Source: an uncultured Pseudoxanthomonas sp.
GTDB taxonomy: Bacteria > Pseudomonadota > Gammaproteobacteria > Xanthomonadales > Xanthomonadaceae
Direction of reading: 5' to 3'
Length of the DNA stretch: 28,217 nucleotides
NCBI RefSeq assembly: GCF_946886695.1
Contig: NZ_CAMPJD010000055.1
Coordinates: 1 to 28,217 of the forward strand
In this document: positions 7,105 to 16,118 of the stretch, one piece after another
Layout: every line of letters begins with the position of its first letter
How positions within the stretch are numbered: position 1 is the stretch's first letter
Made by a program: the position numbers and the translations under genes
The notes under the pieces: generated by a model
The model's database searches: none
What the model was told of the DNA's origin: nothing
The model's input: only the letters and a program-made list of their open reading frames with translations

Positions 7105-8034
7105 ATGTTCTCCAGGAAGAAGACATCGTCCCCTGATATCGACCGCGCTGTAGGGCAAGGCGTGAGTTTCGAGCTGACGCTGGCCGAGCGCGCGCGCAAG
7201 AGCGAGCGTCGCGCATGGCTGGTGGCGTGGTCGGCCATCGTGATGTCGCTGATCCTGGCGGGCGGATATTTCCTGTTCCTGCCGCTCAAGGAGAAGGTGC
7301 CGTACCTGGTGATGGCCGATCCGTATACCGGTACGGCCAGCGTGGCGCGGCTGTCGGGCAACTTCCAGGATCGCGACGTCACCACTGAGGAAGCGATCAA
7401 CAAGAGCAATGTGGCGCAGTTCGTCCTCGCCCGCGAGTCCTACGATTCAGGCCTGATCGGCCAGCGCAACTGGCGCACGACCCTGTCGATGGCGGGGCCC
7501 GCGGTCGCGCCGGCGTACATCGCGCTGCATTCGGAGAGCAACCCCGAGCGTCCGTTCCGTCTGTATGGCGCCTCCAGTTCCGTGCGTGCGCGGATCCTCA
7601 GCATCGTCCTGATCGGGGGTGGTGCGGGCTCCCGGCCAACGGGCGCGACGGTACGTTTTCAGCGCAGCCTGTACGACAAGGGGCGCGGCCAGGTGCAACC
7701 ACTGGACAGCCGGATCGCGACACTGGAGTTCACCTATAACCCCGATCTCCGCCTGGGCGAAGAGGACCGGCTGCTGAATCCCCTTGGATTCCGCGTCACC
7801 AACTATCGCGTGGATGACGACTTCGCTGCAGCGACCGTACCGGAGCGGGAGTTTCCTGCGCCGCCCGCCGTGCCGGCGCCACCTTCACAGCCCGTTGTGG
7901 CACCCGCCGCGGACCCTGCCGCCGTCGGGGTCGACGGAGCCGTCGCCGCACCCAACGAGAACGACGTATCGACAGCGCCGCAGCCTGCGGAGCAGTCGGA
8001 AACCCAGAATGGACCCGGAGTGCCCCAACGATGA
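7105..8034 (+). CDS. virB8: VirB8, inner-membrane channel component
   Basis: VirB8 is a bitopic inner-membrane protein that links the inner-membrane complex to the core. The 309-residue product has a cytoplasmic N-terminus, one span at about 38-60, then the periplasmic NTF2-like domain running through the conserved N-P-L-G-F-R-V-T-N-Y segment. The last ~70 residues are a Pro/Ala-rich tail not needed for the fold. It begins 17 nt after virB7, and its TGA overlaps the virB9 ATG as ATGA. Confidence 0.95.
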   Translation: MFSRKKTSSPDIDRAVGQGVSFELTLAERARKSERRAWLVAWSAIVMSLILAGGYFLFLPLKEKVPYLVMADPYTGTASVARLSGNFQDRDVTTEEAINKSNVAQFVLARESYDSGLIGQRNWRTTLSMAGPAVAPAYIALHSESNPERPFRLYGASSSVRARILSIVLIGGGAGSRPTGATVRFQRSLYDKGRGQVQPLDSRIATLEFTYNPDLRLGEEDRLLNPLGFRVTNYRVDDDFAAATVPEREFPAPPAVPAPPSQPVVAPAADPAAVGVDGAVAAPNENDVSTAPQPAEQSETQNGPGVPQR

Positions 8035-8792
8035 GGTGGAAGGACGCGCTGCGTTTGGCCGTCATTGGCCTGTTGCTCACGACGTGGCCGGCGATGGCAC
8101 AGGTGATCGAGGAGTACACCTACGCGCCGGACAAGGTCTACCCGGTGCGCACCGGCCTCGGCATCACGACCCAGATCGAGCTCTCTCCGCACGAGGAGAT
8201 CCTGGACTTCAGCACCGGCTTCAGCGGGGGATGGGACATCAGCCGCCGCGGCAATGTGTTCTATCTGAAGCCGAAGAATGTCGACGTGGATACCAACCTG
8301 CTGGTGCGTACGGCGGCCCACTCCTACATTTTCGAGCTCAAGGTGGTGGCCACGGACTGGCGCGTGCTGGACCAGGCGCGCGCGGCAGGCGTGCAATACC
8401 GCATCAAGTTCGCCTATCCCGGGGACACCAGCTTCGCCGGTGCCACCAACAAGCCGCAGGAAGTCGCGCCGGAGCTCAGCACCGACGTCGAGCCGGACCG
8501 CGCTTATCACTTCAACTACGACTACGCCCAACGCAAGCGCGGACCCACATGGCTGGTGCCGACGACGGTCTATGACGATCGCCGTTTCACGTACATCCGG
8601 ATGGGGGACCGCACGCGCTTCCCCAGCGGCAATTTCCCCGTGGTGTTCGCGCGGGACAGCGAGGGGGGTGAAGAGTTCGTCGTCAACTCGACGGTGCAGG
8701 ACGACACCATCGTCGTGCATGGCACATACCCCTACTTGGTCATCCGCCACGGCGACAATGTGGTCGGCCTGCGCAGGAGCCCGGAACGATGA
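8031..8792 (+). CDS. virB9: VirB9, core complex protein
   Basis: VirB9 is a periplasmic/outer-membrane subunit that forms the core complex with VirB7 and VirB10. The 253-residue product has a signal peptide with likely cleavage at A-M-A/Q (23/24), an N-terminal domain with repeated strands (D-I-S-R-R-G-N-V-F-Y-L-K-P), and a C-terminal beta domain ending V-V-G-L-R-R. Length and order fit the CagX/VirB9 family. It overlaps virB8 and virB10 by 4 nt each, implying tightly coupled translation of the three core subunits. Confidence 0.95.
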   Translation: MRWKDALRLAVIGLLLTTWPAMAQVIEEYTYAPDKVYPVRTGLGITTQIELSPHEEILDFSTGFSGGWDISRRGNVFYLKPKNVDVDTNLLVRTAAHSYIFELKVVATDWRVLDQARAAGVQYRIKFAYPGDTSFAGATNKPQEVAPELSTDVEPDRAYHFNYDYAQRKRGPTWLVPTTVYDDRRFTYIRMGDRTRFPSGNFPVVFARDSEGGEEFVVNSTVQDDTIVVHGTYPYLVIRHGDNVVGLRRSPER

Positions 8793-9988
8793 ACCAGACA
8801 CCGTACGATCATCCGGACACAGGCCCTGAGCGCGCGGCGCCTCAGAGTCCCTATCAGACCGCGCGTCCCGCAACAGACCCTGACCTGGATGCGAACGCGC
8901 CCTACCTGCGCTCCGCTGACGTGCAGCGGCTCAACCGCAAGGCGTTGTTGTTCCTGGCGGGCATCATCGTATTGCTGCTGCTCGTGGTGTTCTGGATTTT
9001 CAGTGGCGGGCTGTCCTCGAAGGAGGGTGAACCGCTGCAGCCCAAGGGTGAGCAGGTGGTGATTCCCGCAGCGCCGCGTGATCTGCCCGAGTTGCCACCC
9101 GAGGCTGCGCCGCTGCCGGTCGAGCCTGACCTGCCGCCGCTGCCGGTGATGGACGATACGACGCCTTCGACGGGGGCGATGATGGCCATGCCGTCCGGCA
9201 TGCCCGGGAGCCAGGAGCCGTCGTTGCGCGAACGCCGCATGCTCGACATGGCCAGCACGTTCGGAAACGCCGGCAACCCCGACGCTGTCACGGGGGCTGG
9301 CGAGCAGGATGCTGGCATGGCGCAGTACGCGGCACTGATGGGTCAGGCGCCAGCCGCGCCGCGCGAGCCGCCCGACGGCATGACCAGCGCCAAGCCGCTC
9401 TACAACCCCAACACCCTGCTGATCCGGGGCACATACATCCGTTGCGTGCTCGAATCGCGCGTCATCACTGACGTTCCGGGCTACACGTCTTGCGTAGTGA
9501 CCGAGCCGGTGTACTCCGTCAACGGCAAGCGCCTGCTGCTGCCGCGTGGCTCGAAGGTGATGGGAAGCTACAACTCCGATGCCATCATCGGCGAGCGCGC
9601 GGCGATCGTCTGGGACCGCATCACCACGCCCACGGGCATGGACGTCAACATGCGCAGCCCGGGTACCGACATGCTGGGCGCCGCCGGAAATCCCGGCCAT
9701 TATTCCGCGCACTGGGCGCAGCGCATCTCTTCCGCGCTGCTGATCAGCATGCTGAGCGATGCCTTCAAGTACGCCGGCGCCAGGCATGGTCCCCAGGAAA
9801 CCTCGATCGTCAACGGCGCGATTGTCCAGAACCCCTACGAGAGCAATACCGCCAGGACCATGGAGCGCCTGGCCAACATGGCGCTGGACCGCAACATGGC
9901 GCGCCCGCCGACGGTGACGATCAACCAGGGCACCGTCGTCAACGTCTACGTGGCCCGGGATGTCGACTTCTCCGCGGTGATGCGCTGA
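8789..9988 (+). CDS. virB10: VirB10, core complex and envelope-spanning protein
   Basis: VirB10 spans inner and outer membranes and passes ATP-driven signals from the inner-membrane ATPases. The 399-residue product has a cytoplasmic N-terminus of about 50 residues, one span at about 52-72, a Pro-rich periplasmic linker (about 80-125), and a C-terminal TrbI/VirB10 beta-barrel domain. That domain includes L-L-I-R-G-T-Y-I near its beginning, the L-L-P-R-G-S strand, and a hydrophobic helix near W-A-Q-R-I-S-S-A-L-L-I-S that fits the outer-membrane antenna. Its start overlaps the virB9 stop by 4 nt, and virB11 follows after 11 nt. Confidence 0.95.
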   Translation: MNQTPYDHPDTGPERAAPQSPYQTARPATDPDLDANAPYLRSADVQRLNRKALLFLAGIIVLLLLVVFWIFSGGLSSKEGEPLQPKGEQVVIPAAPRDLPELPPEAAPLPVEPDLPPLPVMDDTTPSTGAMMAMPSGMPGSQEPSLRERRMLDMASTFGNAGNPDAVTGAGEQDAGMAQYAALMGQAPAAPREPPDGMTSAKPLYNPNTLLIRGTYIRCVLESRVITDVPGYTSCVVTEPVYSVNGKRLLLPRGSKVMGSYNSDAIIGERAAIVWDRITTPTGMDVNMRSPGTDMLGAAGNPGHYSAHWAQRISSALLISMLSDAFKYAGARHGPQETSIVNGAIVQNPYESNTARTMERLANMALDRNMARPPTVTINQGTVVNVYVARDVDFSAVMR

Positions 9989-9999
9989 CAGGCGGCACG

Positions 10000-11037
10000 A
10001 TGGACACGCAGAACGAACCCCTCGCCCGCGTTTCGAACGAGTTCCTGGACTACCAGTACCAGGTGCTCGGGATCGGCGAGCACATGCATTCCTCGGATGT
10101 CACCGAGATCTGCATCAATCGCCCGGGCGAGCTCTACCTCGAAACGGCGCGCGCCGGCTGGCTGAAGGCCGACGTCCCGACGCTGACGTTCGAGCGCGCG
10201 CGGCAGTTCTGCACGTCGGTTGTCAACGAGAGCAACACGGGCCAGCGCATCACCGACATCGATCCGATGGTGTCGCTGACCTTCCCTACCGGCCAGCGCG
10301 CCCAGTTCGTGATTCCGCCGGCCTGCGATGCCGGCAAGGTGTCGATCACCATCCGCTTGCCGGCCAAGTTCAGCAAGACCCTGGAGCAGTACGAACAGGA
10401 TGGCTTCTTCGACGAGATCCTCGAGCAGCAGCAGTCGCTCGGTGACCATGACCAGGAACTGCTGGAACTGCGCCGCAGCCGCAACTACGCGGAGTTCTTC
10501 CGGAAAGCGGTGCACTACCACAAGAACATCGTAGTGGCCGGCGCGACCGGCAGCGGCAAGACGACATTCATGAAATCGCTGGTGAACCACATTCCCGACC
10601 AGGAACGGCTGGTCACGATCGAGGATGCACGCGAACTGTTCATCCGCCAGCCGAACGTGGTGCACCTCCTCTATTCCAAGGGCGGTCAGAGCGCCAGCAA
10701 CGTCACCGCGAAGAACTGCATGGAGGCCTGCCTGCGCATGAAGCCTGACCGCATCATCCTGGCGGAGCTGCGTGGCGACGAGTCGTTCTACTTCATCCGG
10801 AACTGCGCCTCGGGCCATCCCGGGTCCATTACCAGCTGTCACGCGGGCAGTACAGCGCAGACATGGGATCAGCTGGCGCTGATGGTGAAAGCGTCTTCCG
10901 AAGGTGCCGGCCTGGAGTTCGAGGTGATCAAGCGCTTGTTGAAGATGACGATCGACATCGTCGTGCACATCAAGGCCCACGCCGGGCGCCGCTACATCAC
11001 CGGCATCGATTTTGATCCCACCCGCGCGCTTTCCTGA
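10000..11037 (+). CDS. virB11: VirB11 traffic ATPase
   Basis: VirB11 is a cytoplasmic hexameric ATPase that helps power pilus assembly and substrate transfer. The 345-residue product has Walker A G-A-T-G-S-G-K-T at 181-188, an Asp box (T-I-E-D-A-R-E-L), Walker B around R-I-I-L-A-E-L-R-G-D-E (251-261), and the His box G-H-P-G-S-I-T-S-C-H-A-G. ATG 10000 is preceded by a weak GGCGG; in-frame sequence further upstream only shadows virB10. An unusual Q/E-rich insert (about 127-160) precedes the Walker A domain. Confidence 0.96.
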   Translation: MDTQNEPLARVSNEFLDYQYQVLGIGEHMHSSDVTEICINRPGELYLETARAGWLKADVPTLTFERARQFCTSVVNESNTGQRITDIDPMVSLTFPTGQRAQFVIPPACDAGKVSITIRLPAKFSKTLEQYEQDGFFDEILEQQQSLGDHDQELLELRRSRNYAEFFRKAVHYHKNIVVAGATGSGKTTFMKSLVNHIPDQERLVTIEDARELFIRQPNVVHLLYSKGGQSASNVTAKNCMEACLRMKPDRIILAELRGDESFYFIRNCASGHPGSITSCHAGSTAQTWDQLALMVKASSEGAGLEFEVIKRLLKMTIDIVVHIKAHAGRRYITGIDFDPTRALS

Positions 11038-11049
11038 CTGGAGCCCTGC

Positions 11050-11187
11050 ATGGATTCACTGCGCCCCAACTCGTTGATGTCCGCATTGGAGGCGTCCGTG
11101 CGAGGAGAATGGCACGCGTCGTCGCAGAAGGACGCGGGCGGTGTCCGGCGATGTGTCGGCCCTGCCTGCGTGCACGGAGGAGGGTGA
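11050..11187 (+). CDS. Possible 45-residue ORF between virB11 and virB1
   Basis: ATG 11050 has GGAG at 11040-11043 (6-nt spacing) and the frame ends at TGA 11185-11187, 4 nt before the virB1 start codon. The tight fit suggests it may be translated and coupled to virB1. The peptide is short, without a membrane span or known motif, though it has two cysteines near its end. It could also be the remains of an older virB1 5' end or a chance frame. Confidence 0.3.
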   Translation: MDSLRPNSLMSALEASVRGEWHASSQKDAGGVRRCVGPACVHGGG

Positions 11188-11191
11188 GGCG

Positions 11192-11977
11192 ATGTTGCCT
11201 GGCATGGAGCTGATGGGATGCACCGACCTGGCGGTTCCCGCCACGGTCATGCAGCACGTGGTGAAGGTCGAGTCTTCGTTCAATCGCTACGCCATCGGCG
11301 TGGTGGGTGGCCGCCTGGCGCGGCAGCCGCGCAATCTTCCGGAAGCCTTGTCCACAGCGAGGATGCTTGAGGAGCGGGGCTACAACTTCTCGCTGGGGCT
11401 GGCGCAGGTCAATCGCTACAACCTGGCGCGGCAAGGCCTGGACAGTTACGAGAAGGCGTTCGATGTCTGCCCGAACCTCCGTGCGGGCTCGCGCATCCTG
11501 GCTGAATGCTATGCACGGTCTGGCCAGGATTGGGGGAAATCCTTCAGCTGCTACTACTCCGGAAATTTCATCACCGGATACCGCCATGGCTACGTGCAGA
11601 AGGTGTTCGCATCCTGGCAACGCCAGACCGGCGACGACACCACGCCGGCCATCCCGGTGATCGACCGCACGACCGGGGCGCGGCGAAGCACTGCCGCTCG
11701 CACGAACGCCGCAAGCGTACCTTCGTCGCGCGTGGCGCGTCGCATCGAGGAGGCGCGGTCCGATCGAAACGCCATGCCTGCATCCGCCATGTCCGTGGCG
11801 GGCGCGCCCAAGGCATCGCCCGCATCCGCACCTGCGACAAACACCGCGCCGATGATCGCGCAACCGTCGGCCGACGCACCCGTGCTGGTGCAGGCCTATC
11901 AACAGAACACAACCGCGACGCCACCGGCGCCGCAGGTCGTGCAGGTATCCGGGAGGGATGACGCTTTCGTCTTCTAG
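11192..11977 (+). CDS. virB1: VirB1, specialised lytic transglycosylase
   Basis: VirB1 locally opens peptidoglycan so the secretion channel can pass. The 261-residue product has an SLT-like domain at about 12-150. The V-K-V-E-S-S-F-N sequence supplies the expected catalytic Glu27, and G-L-A-Q-V-N matches the second SLT motif. A low-complexity Ala/Pro/Thr-rich tail follows. No signal peptide is obvious, as in many xanthomonad and plasmid VirB1 proteins. I chose ATG 11192 for its strong GGAGGAGGGTGAG upstream; a GTG at 11141 would add 17 residues with no family match. Confidence 0.9.
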   Translation: MLPGMELMGCTDLAVPATVMQHVVKVESSFNRYAIGVVGGRLARQPRNLPEALSTARMLEERGYNFSLGLAQVNRYNLARQGLDSYEKAFDVCPNLRAGSRILAECYARSGQDWGKSFSCYYSGNFITGYRHGYVQKVFASWQRQTGDDTTPAIPVIDRTTGARRSTAARTNAASVPSSRVARRIEEARSDRNAMPASAMSVAGAPKASPASAPATNTAPMIAQPSADAPVLVQAYQQNTTATPPAPQVVQVSGRDDAFVF

Positions 11978-12051
11978 CAGTACCCGCCACGGATGGCTCA
12001 ACGGCACGCGAAAGTGCCACCCACCATTGCAACCACCATTTGGGGTCGACT

Positions 12052-12426
12052 ATGAACAACACGCATGTTTCTCAAGCCAAGCAGGCATCCACCGCCCTGA
12101 TCGTGATGATGGCCACCGCCATCGCGCTGGCATTTCCCGAACTCGCGCTTGCACAGGACGCAACGGGCGCACAGGGGCGCGTCACCAGCTTCTTTACCAA
12201 CATAAATTCCCTGCTGAACGTGGCATCCATCGCCATCGTCACCATCGCCGTGATCTTCGCGGGGTACCAGATCGCGTTCAATCAGAAGCGTATCGGTGAC
12301 GTGGCGCCGGTGCTGGTCGGCGGTTTCCTGATTGGTGCTGCGGCGCAGATCGCGAAGATGCTGCTGCCGGACGACGTGACCTCCACGGCCATGGTGGTGG
12401 GCCAGATGCTGATGCAGCATGCATAA
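12052..12426 (+). CDS. virB2: VirB2 major pilin
   Basis: VirB2 is the pilus subunit. The 124-residue precursor has a long signal peptide with likely cleavage at A-L-A/Q (34/35). Two hydrophobic helices follow (about 53-73 and 84-105), joined by the short polar loop F-N-Q-K-R, the usual pilin hairpin. ATG 12052 has GGGGT upstream. A 74-nt gap after virB1 is the widest gap inside the virB7-virB4 part of the operon. The gene overlaps virB3 by 8 nt. Confidence 0.93.
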   Translation: MNNTHVSQAKQASTALIVMMATAIALAFPELALAQDATGAQGRVTSFFTNINSLLNVASIAIVTIAVIFAGYQIAFNQKRIGDVAPVLVGGFLIGAAAQIAKMLLPDDVTSTAMVVGQMLMQHA

Positions 12427-12733
12427 GAACGTGCTGTTCAGGGGCTGCACACGCCCGCCCATGTTCATGGGGGTGCCTTACGTGCCCTTCACGATCGGGG
12501 CGGGCGGCTGCCTGCTGCTCACGTTCTACTTCAACATGTTCTTCCTGGCCCTGCTGCCGGTGATCATCTTCATCATGCGGCAGATGGCGCGCCGCGACGA
12601 GATGATCTTCCGGTTGCTCGGGCTGAGATGGCAGTTCCGGACCAAGGTCCGGAACCTCCGCCACCATGAAGGCATGTGGGTTTTCACGCCCAATGCGTAC
12701 CGTAAGCGTTTCGACGAATCGATCCCGGACTGA
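12419..12733 (+). CDS. virB3: VirB3 inner-membrane protein
   Basis: VirB3 is a small inner-membrane subunit that works with VirB4. The 104-residue product has the typical N-terminal L-F-R-G-C-T-R-P-P start, a hydrophobic region at about 18-53 that can form two short spans, and a basic cytoplasmic tail. The start lies inside the end of virB2, and virB4 follows after 4 nt. Confidence 0.93.
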   Translation: MHKNVLFRGCTRPPMFMGVPYVPFTIGAGGCLLLTFYFNMFFLALLPVIIFIMRQMARRDEMIFRLLGLRWQFRTKVRNLRHHEGMWVFTPNAYRKRFDESIPD

Positions 12734-12737
12734 ACCC

Positions 12738-15251
12738 ATGCTCGCGCCCGACCTGTCTATCGCCGAGTTCATCCCCCTGTCCGCCCACGTGTCGCCGCAC
12801 GTGGTCAAGACCACGGGTGGCGATTTCCTGCTGACCTGGCGGATGGACGGGCTGCCCTTCGTAGGGCGTGAGGAATGGGAACTGGAGCATCGGCACAACA
12901 CATTCAACCGGATGCTGCAGACATTGCGGGCCCCCGACTTCGTCAACGTCGCGTTCTGGGTGCACGACCTGCGGCGTCGCGGACGCGTCCGCTCCGGTGC
13001 GCGCTTCGGCCAGACGTTCAACCAGGCCCTGTCAGACGATTACTTCGACGCACTATCCGCGCAGAAGATCATGCAGAACGAGCTGTACCTCACGATGATC
13101 TTCCGGCCTATCGTGGTGGGCAAGAAGTTCGTCGAGAAGTCCGCGAACATCCCTCGCCTGCAGGCCGAGCAGGAGCAGGCTGTGTCCAAGCTGATGGAAC
13201 TGGCTGGCAATGTGGAGGCGGTGCTGAAGGACTACGCGCCGGTCAGGCTGGGCATGTACGAGTCCGACAGGGGCGGCGTTTTTTCCGAGACGCTGGAGTT
13301 CTTCGGCTTCGTGCTCAACCGTATCTCGGAGCCTGTGCCAGTGCTGCGGGCGCCACTCTACGACTATCTCGCCGTCAGCCGGCATATGTTCTCGTCAAAG
13401 ACCGGTGACTTCGTGGTCAGTACGCCCGACGGACAGAACCATTTCGGCGCGATCCTCAACATAAAGGAATACACCGACGGTACCTGGCCCGGCATTCTCA
13501 ACGGGCTGAAGTACCTCGACTTCGAGTATGTCATCACCCATTCGTTCAGTCCGATGGGGCGACAGGACGCGCTGAAGGTGCTGGACCGCACCAAGGGCAT
13601 GATGATCTCGTCCGGTGACAAGGCGGTCAGCCAGATCGCGGAACTGGACGGCGCCATGGATCAGGTCGCCTCCGGCAACTTCGTGCTGGGCGAGTACCAC
13701 TTCCTCATGACGTTATATGCGGAGGACCAGTCGCGCCTCTCACAGAATGTCGCGGTGGCTCGCGCGGAGCTGTCCAATGCCGGTTTCGTTTCGACCAAGG
13801 AGGACTTGGCGGTGTGCTCGTCCTTTTACTCGCAGTTGCCCGGCAACTGGCGCTACCGGACACGGCTGGCGAATGTCAGCTCGCTGAACTTCCTGGGCCT
13901 GTCGCCGCTGCACAACTTCGCTACCGGCAAGCGGGACAACAACCCCTGGGGCGAATGCGTCACCGTGCTGCAGACCACCAACGGTCAGCCCTATTACTTC
14001 AACTTCCACGCCACGCATCCTGCCGAGAATTCGTTGGGGGAGAAGGCGATCGCCAATACCATGGTCATCGGCAAGTCGGGCACCGGCAAGACGGCACTGA
14101 TCAACTTCCTGCTGAGCCAGGTCCAGAAGTTCGATCCGGTGCCGACCATCTTCTTCTTCGACAAGGATCGCGGCGCCGAGATCTTCGTGCGCGCCTGCGG
14201 CGGCAACTACCTGGCGCTGGAGAATGGCCAGCCGACCGGCTTCAATCCGTTCCAGTGCGAGCGAACGGATGCCAACGTGCAGTTCCTCGCAGGGTTGATC
14301 AAGGTGCTGGCGGCCAAGACGCATTACACCGCCCGTGAGGACGAGGATGTGTTCCGTGCGGTCGAGGCGATGCTCGACATGCCGTTCCACCTGCGCTCGA
14401 TGACTAATTTCCAGAAGAGCCTGCCCAACATGGGCGACGACGGCCTGTACGCGCGCCTGCGCAAGTGGACGGCCGGCAACGCGTTGGGCTGGGTCTTCGA
14501 CAATCCCGTGGATACCATCGATCTGGACCGGGCCAGTATCATCGGCTTCGATTACACCGACGTCATCGAGAATGCCGAGATCCGCGTGCCGGTGATCAAT
14601 TACCTGCTGCACCGGCTGGAGGAGCTGATCGACGGACGTCCGCTCATCTACGTGATGGACGAGTTCTGGAAGATCCTCGACGGTGGTGGCGCGCTCAAGG
14701 ATTTCGCCAAGAACAAGCAGAAGACGATCCGGAAGCAGAATGGCCTGGGCATCTTCGCCACGCAGAGTCCGGAAGATGCGCTGGCGAGCGACATTTCTGC
14801 CGCATTGATCGAGCAGACCGCCACGCTGATCCTGCTGCCGAATCCCAATGCGTCCCGCGAAGATTACATCGATGGCCTGAAGCTGACCGATGCCGAGTTC
14901 CAGGTCATCAAGGGCCTGGACGAGCGTTCGCGCTGCTTCCTCGTCAAGCAGGGGCACGCTTCGACGGTGTGCCAACTCAACCTGCGCGGCATGGACGATG
15001 TGCTGGCGGTGATCTCGGCCAGCACCGACAACATCGAGATCATGCATCGGATCGTCGACGAAGAGGCGCAGCGCCTCGAGATCGACAAGGCGGACCTGCT
15101 GCCGGAGCAATGGCTGCCACGTTTCCAGCAGGAACGGAAGGGCTCGCGCAGCCGCCGGGAAACGCCTGCCGCCGCCTCGTCCCTTGCCCGCGAAGAACGT
15201 ACCAGCAACCCGCGTCCCGCGCGGCCTACCCATTCCAGCCTCGAACGCTGA
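12738..15251 (+). CDS. virB4: VirB4 ATPase
   Basis: VirB4 is the largest T4SS ATPase, bound to the inner membrane beside VirB3 and VirB8, and supports pilus assembly and secretion. The 837-residue product has the CagE/TrbE/VirB N-terminal domain (about 180-390), Walker A G-K-S-G-T-G-K-T at 445-452, and Walker B V-M-D-E-F with Asp641-Glu642. The last ~40 residues are Arg/Ser/Ala-rich and look disordered. ATG 12738 directly follows virB3. In-frame codons upstream shadow virB3. Confidence 0.97.
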   Translation: MLAPDLSIAEFIPLSAHVSPHVVKTTGGDFLLTWRMDGLPFVGREEWELEHRHNTFNRMLQTLRAPDFVNVAFWVHDLRRRGRVRSGARFGQTFNQALSDDYFDALSAQKIMQNELYLTMIFRPIVVGKKFVEKSANIPRLQAEQEQAVSKLMELAGNVEAVLKDYAPVRLGMYESDRGGVFSETLEFFGFVLNRISEPVPVLRAPLYDYLAVSRHMFSSKTGDFVVSTPDGQNHFGAILNIKEYTDGTWPGILNGLKYLDFEYVITHSFSPMGRQDALKVLDRTKGMMISSGDKAVSQIAELDGAMDQVASGNFVLGEYHFLMTLYAEDQSRLSQNVAVARAELSNAGFVSTKEDLAVCSSFYSQLPGNWRYRTRLANVSSLNFLGLSPLHNFATGKRDNNPWGECVTVLQTTNGQPYYFNFHATHPAENSLGEKAIANTMVIGKSGTGKTALINFLLSQVQKFDPVPTIFFFDKDRGAEIFVRACGGNYLALENGQPTGFNPFQCERTDANVQFLAGLIKVLAAKTHYTAREDEDVFRAVEAMLDMPFHLRSMTNFQKSLPNMGDDGLYARLRKWTAGNALGWVFDNPVDTIDLDRASIIGFDYTDVIENAEIRVPVINYLLHRLEELIDGRPLIYVMDEFWKILDGGGALKDFAKNKQKTIRKQNGLGIFATQSPEDALASDISAALIEQTATLILLPNPNASREDYIDGLKLTDAEFQVIKGLDERSRCFLVKQGHASTVCQLNLRGMDDVLAVISASTDNIEIMHRIVDEEAQRLEIDKADLLPEQWLPRFQQERKGSRSRRETPAAASSLAREERTSNPRPARPTHSSLER

Positions 15252-15273
15252 GCGAAACGCAGAGGACTCCACC

Positions 15274-16059
15274 ATGAGCAAGCTGACATCACAAGGTTGC
15301 GCCATCCACATCACCCTGGTCCTCCTGGTACTGGGGATGGGTTCGGCGGAGAACGCGCAGGCCCAATGGCGCGTGGTCGACAATGCCGCCAATACCAAGT
15401 TGCAGGACATGAACGGCCGCATCGGAACGACGAGCGCTACGGGCAATGGCAACGGCACGGTGAACGGCAACCTGCGCGAGCTCTACCAGCAGCAGGTGTT
15501 CGAGTCATTCAATGGCAACAACGAAGACAGCAAGGCGGCGCCCGAGCCCGAGGAAAAGCTGCAGCACGCACAGCCTACACAGAGCGGCGTGAACATGTCG
15601 GCGGATAATCGTTGCAAGCAGGCCACCAGCGGCATAGCCCAGCAGCAGTACCAGCTGTGCCGGGAGATCGTGAATACCGAACTGGCGAAGTACAACTACT
15701 CGCTGAAGATGTACGAGGTAACCACGCAGCGCCAGCGCTATCTTGACGAGCTGAAGCGTCAGCGCGCCAACATCCAGAGCCATGAAGTCGGCAAGCTGCA
15801 GGACAACACGAACCGCATCCTCCTGCTGATGTCGCAGATGGAGATAGACCGCCAGCAGCAGCAGACGTACATGGATGCCTACGTGGCCCGGATCGGTTAC
15901 CTGCAGGAAGCCAGCAAGACCCTGGCCCAGCAGGCCCTGGAGGGCAAGGGAAGCTCAGCGGGAACCGGGGGCGGCTTGGGCGGCCTCATCGGCGGCGCGG
16001 TGGGTATCGGTACGTTGAAGTTGGCACTGGATGCGGCGCAGTCCCGGCGTCGTCATTGA
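15274..16059 (+). CDS. virB5: VirB5-like minor pilin / pilus tip protein
   Basis: A 261-residue exported protein in the virB5 position between virB4 and virB6. The signal peptide likely ends at A-Q-A/Q (30/31). A low-complexity segment follows, then a long helical region (about 110-235) rich in Gln, Arg and Leu, as in VirB5 alpha-helical bundles. The C-terminus ends in a glycine-rich hydrophobic segment (about 230-255, G-G-L-G-G-L-I-G-G), unusual for VirB5 and possibly membrane-interacting. ATG 15274 has AGAGGA at 15261-15266. Assignment rests on position, export signal and helical layout, since VirB5 sequences are poorly conserved. Confidence 0.8.
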   Translation: MSKLTSQGCAIHITLVLLVLGMGSAENAQAQWRVVDNAANTKLQDMNGRIGTTSATGNGNGTVNGNLRELYQQQVFESFNGNNEDSKAAPEPEEKLQHAQPTQSGVNMSADNRCKQATSGIAQQQYQLCREIVNTELAKYNYSLKMYEVTTQRQRYLDELKRQRANIQSHEVGKLQDNTNRILLLMSQMEIDRQQQQTYMDAYVARIGYLQEASKTLAQQALEGKGSSAGTGGGLGGLIGGAVGIGTLKLALDAAQSRRRH

Positions 16060-16118
16060 TCTGACCCGGCATATTGGCTTCGACGCAGGATGCGTCGCGG
16101 CAGCACGAAGGAATGAAT

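Noticed and set aside
7803..8873. A 356-codon minus-strand frame opposite virB8 and virB9
   Set aside because: Antisense shadow: His/Arg/Val-rich composition and no domain, crossing three well-supported genes.
13740..15470. A 576-codon minus-strand frame opposite virB4
   Set aside because: It mirrors virB4 codon structure, has no ribosome site or family pattern, and virB4 motifs are complete on the plus strand.
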